From Symsagittifera roscoffensis (taxonomy: Eukaryota > Xenacoelomorpha > Acoela > Convolutidae): a stretch of DNA of 64,000 nucleotides. Below are positions 58,703-64,000 of this stretch, piece by piece. The notes beneath the pieces were generated by a model. The model was not told the DNA's origin. It saw only the letters and a list, made by a program, of their open reading frames with translations, and did no database searches. The stretch is from the NCBI RefSeq assembly GCF_963678635.1, contig NC_087063.1, forward strand, positions 69,356,727 through 69,420,726, read 5' to 3'. Numbering within the stretch: the first letter of the stretch is position 1; each line of letters starts with the position of its first letter. The position numbers and the translations under genes were made by a program.

Positions 58703-58741
58703 GGTTGACACCTATCTACACACATCCCGAAGTTATAAAGA

Positions 58742-61700
58742 ATGGCAGACCGATTCTGGAACTCTATGCCCACGGCTCTGCAGAGGCCCACTCTTGACGA
58801 GCTGTACAGACGCTTGAGGGACCTGGACCACACCCAGATCGACGAGAGAATGGCGGTGATGTTGAATGCGATCCTCCAGTTGGAGGACCAGGGCGAGTGC
58901 AGGGAGTCTGCGACGGAGGCTGTCTTGATCGTCGGCTACACCACCGAGGGCATATCAAATCGAGCACAGACCAGATGGTTGTCTTGGAATGCGGATGGAG
59001 GAGTAAGGGGCTTTGACTTGGCAAGAAATCCTGGCCTGAGTAACAACACCGAACACGGCGCAGGAGAGTTCCCGCTACCGACGAGGCCAACAGCAAGATC
59101 CACGGGCCAGAGCTCGAGTAAGGTGCCATCGATGTCGCGAGCGCAACAGACGACCGAGGCATATCCGGAGCTGGGAGTCCTAAAGAGAGAGCTTGAGAAG
59201 GCGCTGAAGGAAAGGAATAAGGCGAATCTCGATCGGGATCAGGCGAAGTTGGATAGGGAGAAGCTTCAGCTGGAGAGAGACCAGGCAGTCGACGAGCGAG
59301 ATCAGACGTTGAAGTTACTTGAGATGCTAAGGGCGGAACATCAGCAGGAGCTAAAGGTGCGGGAGAACGTCGCGAATCGTGATCAATTGAAGTCGGAGTT
59401 GGAAAGGATAGAACAGCGACAACGCGAGCTTGACGCACAAAAGGGAGCCAGGTCAAACGAACGAGTGGTGACAAGCTCAAGGCCAGAGTCGCGCATGGAG
59501 GTGGATGAAGCTCCCAGGGCTAGAGGACGGTTCAACCTTGACCGCGAGGCCAGGGAACACATGAGTGAAGGGTTGGAGGTCTGGATACCGAATGACGCGA
59601 CGCCCTCCTTGCGCAATCTAGAGACCCAACCTGTACGTCCTCTGATGGATGTGGTGTTACCAGGATATACACCAACCTCGACCTCGAGCGGCAGTCAGGT
59701 AAGTGGCGCCTCATCGCGCCTGAAGGAGTTGGGTGAGAAGTTGCAGCAGCAGAGTCGTGAAAGAACGACAAGGCCAGAGCTTCCCCTGACTTGGAGGGAA
59801 CAGCCGGTCAGAAGCGTCGTGATCGCGAGCTACAAGAAGAACACAGAGGGGAACTACCACAAGCATAGTCGGCTGGACTGGAATGCGGAACAGCAAGCCA
59901 GGAGGGACTGCTTCCACGACGCAGCCTGGGTGCAGTATCTAGCGCCACCTCGTGTGCCAGAGGGTGCGGTTCACCTGATTATAGGGGACAGCCTGGTGCG
60001 GGTGTTGACCCAGATCCGGTCACATTGGCAGACGGGAGTCTTGAGTTTCGCTGGAGCTGCTACGCCACAGATGTTGGCAACTCTGGACATGCTAGGAATG
60101 ACCAAAGTTTACACAGTCACCTTGATGGTTGGGACCAACGACGTGTCGAGAGGAGAAGCAAGGAAAGTGACGAGGCTGTGCGACAAGATGAGTTGCCTTC
60201 TTGAGGAGCTGAGGATCCAAATGGATCCCATCCTGCTGACGATATGCACGGTCCCCTATAACATGATGTTTGATCAACACTCCCTAGAGATGAACCAGAG
60301 GGTGCGGAGCCTGAACAAGGCGATCCGAGAAATACACCGAAACAGTGTGCTTCCTCTCAGGCTGTTGGACGTTGCAGAACGCATGGAGAACAAGGGATTC
60401 CCTGAAGACACCTCGAAAGATGGAATCCATTTCGATAGGCCAAGGGGAGCTGAGTGGCTGAACGACGTCTTCCAGGAACACATAAACACGCTAGAAGCGG
60501 ACCTGCTGGAGACAGCCCAATTCACTTTAGGGCCACCTCCCAACCCACCATTCCTTGCCTCGAGGGCCTTGGCTGGTCGATTGGGAGCGAGAGTTGATAC
60601 TAGAGATAGCTCGAGGAGCAATCAGACCCGATTGCAGAGTGCCACACCAATGGAGTCGGAGGAGGTAGAGTCATCAACACCTCCGGCCTCGGCGATGTCC
60701 TCCGTGGTGGTGGCAGATGGCAGGAGAGAAAAGAAGTCTAGGGAGACTACCCGCTTGAGATATCCTGAGAAGGTGAAGGAACTGGATCTGGAGACCTTGG
60801 AATGCAGACGAGAGTTGGCGGAAACCCTGGGGATCGAACGAGTGTCGCACGAGGATTTGAATAGACATCATTGCATAGACTGGTTGAAGGCTCATGAGGC
60901 GCACTTCTCGAGGGCGAAGTTGATGGAGACCACAGACCTGACGGGAATTCCCACAAAAACGATCATGGGACCCATTAATTACAGACCTCTCAAGCTGCTG
61001 GGGAGTCCGGGACTTATAGCAGAACCTCCCAAGCACCGAACCAGCATCGCCAGAATCAGGTTGGCAACCCCGGCACAGTTGAAGGTGGTAGACAAGCTAC
61101 TCAATCCGGGAGGAACGGGATTGCCAGACGCCGCTTACGAAGGCTCGAAATTGGCGGAAGATCCCAGGTACGGGAAGCCCTGTGGTGGCACCCAACTGGC
61201 CAAAACTCTGGCAGTTTACGATAGAACAGATCCAGCTGCGGCAAGAGTAGTCATTGTGGCGGGATCGGACTTCGAAGGAACGTCTCCCAAGTTGTTCTGG
61301 CCGGAGACTCTGGTATACTCCTTGCCAGGAGCCGAATTGAATCAGATGTTGACTCTAGTGGTAGCAATAAAGTCGGAGATGCCCTGTGAACCTGAACTGC
61401 TATTGTTTGCAGGGATGAATGATCACCTGCACGCGATGGGACTTCTTGAGCAACTAAAGGGGGATGAAATTCCGACATCAAAGAAGATATGGGAGGCTAT
61501 TCAGGCGTTATTTGCGGCGATGAATGAGGTACAAGAGAACGTAGCCTCGAGATTTGGGTCCAAGACGAAGGTGGTGTTTACCACATCCCCGGGATACGCA
61601 AGTATGCCACCCGCCCTACAATTCGTGTACGCGGTCTTGATCCTGATAGCAGAAGGGAGTGAATGGCGGATTCTGATGGCAGCCCCCAATCGAGAGCTGG

Positions 61701-64000
61701 AGCCATTGAACTTGAGGCTTTACAAATCAGAATTGCCGGCGGCATGGGCTGACATATCTCATGCACTGAGGGGCTTTTACGGACTGGCCGACGTCCTGAT
61801 TGTATTGGATGAGGTACTCTTGCTAGAGATATCGAACTTTGCTAGACAACTCAAGTTCAGCCCAGTCATCGGGGACGACCACCCGGCGATAAACCAGTTG
61901 ACGGCCAGCCTGTGGTTCCGGAGTATGGATGTGAAAGTCGCAAATTCCACCAGCAGGACTAGAGGTCCCAGCAACGAGAGAAGAAATGTGGTCGAGACGG
62001 AGAAACAGTTAGAATCGATGAAATATCGCTTGACTCAAGAGAATGGCTGGTGGCCATTCCTGACACCAAGGCTGGAGAACGTCACGAATAAAACGAGGGA
62101 GGAAGCACCACTCCTCGTGAAACAAATCTGGAGTTTTCTAGAGAAGCAACTGGAGCTAGCGGAAACGAGAGACATGACGGTGGTTAGATTTGTCTCGGCC
62201 GCCAATGAAGTGACGATTGGAGGATTTTGGAGAGAGCACGCCAACGGCGAATTGAAGACTAGGAGAGATTACGAGATTCTCAAGTTCTTGAGTCCTTGCT
62301 GGGAGAGAGAATTCTTGGCAGGAGTGTTCGGCACCACGGCGACTATCTTCGGAGCCTTCGTACAGGAGATACTGGGCATGTCCATCAGCCTGCTCTTGGC
62401 TCTGTATTTGGTTTACCCCAGATACTTGTTCAACATGGGCCCAGCATACATGTTTAGTCGAGGAGTGGAGACACTTCGAGTTGATGGGTATCTGGCACTA
62501 ATACTCTTGACCCATGGGGAATTGGTGTCGTTTCATCGGTTAATGGAATATGGAGAACCTCTGTCTATGGGGAGAGTCCACACGAGCACTGAAACCAGCT
62601 CCTACAAGTGTGCCGCAGGGTTGAAGACACTGCTGGTGCAATACCTCATGATGCAGAATCGATACATGACGGGTGAAGATGAGAACCCAACCTCGAGAGA
62701 AGAATGGGAGAAGGCGAACAGAGGGATGCCTCTGTTGACGGAACTGTGCCTGGCAATGAGGTCGGACCCAATGGGGATAATCCGGGGTCTAGAGGAGGTG
62801 GTGACCTGCATCTAGGGTCCAGCAGTGACGTACGCGTTTCCAGATCCCCTGGTGATAACGTATCGTCACTCGGTGACGCACTTGAGTCTCATCAGCGTAC
62901 TGGATGGTACAGCGCTGAATTGGTGTCAGCAGGAGGTGCTCAGGGCGCGTATGAGCAACACGGTACTCTTCGGAAAAGTGAAAGATGCCGAGATGATGGT
63001 GTGCAACTTCAGGGGACAAATGCAATGTAGAATGGGAGGCAAGCGAGAGGGCCCCATTGAAATGTATCCAAAGTTTTGGAACCTAAACCCATTGACGGCC
63101 AACGGACGAGAAGTCTTGAGAATCCCCGCCTGGAAGGAGTGCTTTGCACTAGTCAAGAGGGAGCTGGAGGCCATAATGGAGAAAGAAATCCTACCAGCCA
63201 CCATGCCTGAGTTCCCGACAGTCAGGAGGATGACCTTGGGAATGAATAGTCCCTTGGTGGTTCCCTCCATAATGGCGAAGATGATGACGGAGGAAACGCA
63301 GAGGCATTTCACGGATGGCTGGGATCCCCTGTTCATCGGCTACACGGCGGCAGTCTACTTCCACACCAGCGAGATGAAGGTAAACTCGTGGACGACGCAA
63401 GCGAAAAAGAGTAGAGGTTCGCAGCCCCCTGGATATGAGGTGCGGAAAGTCTTGAGGACTCTTGAAAAGGAAGGACTTGAGAATATGCTACCCATATGGG
63501 ATGATGGCAGGATGATCGTGATGGAGGGACACGTCGCACTGGTGGACGACATGAAATTTGCCACGAGAAAATATAAGGCGCCCTATGGCTTGGAACAAGT
63601 AGAAGTGACACAGGAGGGAACAGAACTAGATGCAGCAGGTCAACTGCATGTAGCCCTGACGGAATATAAAAAGCTGGATCCTACGACACCGTCACCACTG
63701 TCTGTAGACACGCCTGGAGACAAGAGGAGTGGACCCGTTGAGGATCGATTCAAAAGAATTCTCGAGAGAAGAAGAAATGAATCAGAGGAAGAGAGTATGG
63801 ATGAAACTCTCAGTGAAGCTGGAGAAGACATGGAGGTGGGGAATACACCTGAACCAGGGCCATCAGGGGAGGAACTCACCACTCAAGAGCTGTTGAAAGA
63901 CTTGAGCGAAGAGAATTGGGCAGATACTGCCACACCACCTCTGAACCCGTCCCCGCGGAAGAACCTAGAGTTGCCATTGGCAGGTGAGACCTTCAATATG
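58742..64000 (+). CDS. Second polyprotein (ORF2) with SGNH hydrolase, copy 2; internal TAG, 3' end outside window
   Basis: ATG 58742 (MADRFWNSMP) opens a frame of 1,357 codons to TAG at 62813-62815. The same frame then stays open, and similar to copy 1, to the window edge, so the TAG (Tyr in copy 1) is a point mutation inside a longer polyprotein. Residues about 140-245 are a charged coiled coil. About 405-580 are an SGNH/GDSL hydrolase: GDS 415-417 (nucleophile S417), GTND 464-467, DGIH 560-563. About 840-1050 may be a degenerate second SGNH-like unit (GSD 841-843, GMND 891-894). One hydrophobic segment at about 1210-1235 (MSISLLLALYLVYPRYLF) could be membrane-associated. The rest is unrecognised. 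No signal peptide is seen. Role unknown; an esterase acting on an acylated host or element component is an inference from the fold only. Confidence 0.82.
62813..62815 (+). other. In-frame TAG in ORF2 of copy 2
   Basis: ACCTGCATCTAGGGTCCAGC: copy 1 reads a Tyr codon here (TCIYGPAVT). The frame continues without other breaks for 395 codons. It is most likely a single inactivating substitution; readthrough is possible but unsupported. Confidence 0.85.

Larger units (their letters stand above)
58199..58741 (+). other. Spacer between ORF1 and ORF2 of copy 2
   Basis: It is non-coding and aligns with the copy 1 spacer. It contains a candidate splice acceptor and short tandem repeats before the ORF2 start. 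No RNA structure or internal promoter is obvious. Confidence 0.6.
45986..64000 (+). mobile_element. Giant Ty3/gypsy LTR retroelement, copy 2 (near-intact, 3' end outside window)
   Basis: Order on the plus strand: 5' LTR lacking its first 377 bases or so, possible primer binding site, 1.5-kb leader, minisatellite, intact ORF1, spacer, ORF2 running off the window. The only coding defect seen is a TAG at 62813-62815. Scaled to copy 1, the full element would be about 23 kb, against 5-9 kb for most Ty3/gypsy elements. Confidence 0.88.

Noticed and set aside
1-64000. CRISPR arrays, operons or bacterial genes
   Set aside because: The only regular short repeats are continuous minisatellites without spacers, and gene structure is eukaryotic.

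Overview
The window looks like a piece of an animal (invertebrate) genome. Spliced, AT-rich gene structure with GT-AG introns, Ty3/gypsy retroelements, a decayed BEL/Pao remnant (a superfamily known only from animals), hAT-type MITEs and Helentron-like repeats all point that way. I cannot place it to phylum. A 200-base run of N marks a scaffold gap.

Positions 1-11289 (minus strand): one ankyrin-repeat gene, cut by the window edge. I place seven exons whose junction phases agree except at one point where an exon is probably missing. The long introns carry short non-autonomous transposons.

Positions 11290-25558: repeat-rich DNA with no convincing host gene. It holds two repeat families: a family with hairpins and subterminal inverted repeats (Helentron-like), and a hAT-type MITE with CAGGGGCGG termini and 8-bp target duplications. 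It also holds a short minisatellite, an inverted-repeat block, the gap, and the end of a BEL/Pao polymerase gene.

Positions 25559-64000: two copies of one giant LTR retroelement, head to head. Copy 1 (minus, 25559-45985) has its 3' LTR and whole coding region but is broken by many frameshifts and stops. Copy 2 (plus, 45986 to beyond the window) has part of its 5' LTR, a long leader, an intact 2,935-codon ORF1 and a second long ORF with one internal TAG. Combining the copies, a full element would be about 23 kb: a 1,277-bp LTR, a 2.5-kb leader with a 14-bp minisatellite, ORF1 (8.8 kb), a 0.5-kb spacer, ORF2 (about 8.8 kb) and a second LTR.

ORF1 is a Ty3/gypsy Gag-Pol: coiled coil, capsid-like gag, two zinc knuckles, DTGA protease, RT with YVDD, RNase H, HHCC and DDX35E integrase, and GPY/F module. 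It then adds an acidic extension ending in what I read as a macro (ADP-ribose-binding type) domain with an altered catalytic loop. ORF2 sits where an env gene might be. It is a second polyprotein of roughly 2,900 residues with a coiled coil, an SGNH/GDSL hydrolase with its catalytic residues present, a probable degenerate second SGNH-like unit, and a long unknown region. Both copies keep these features despite many silent differences, so the additions look like selected parts of an element family. This two-polyprotein element is the most notable content of the window.
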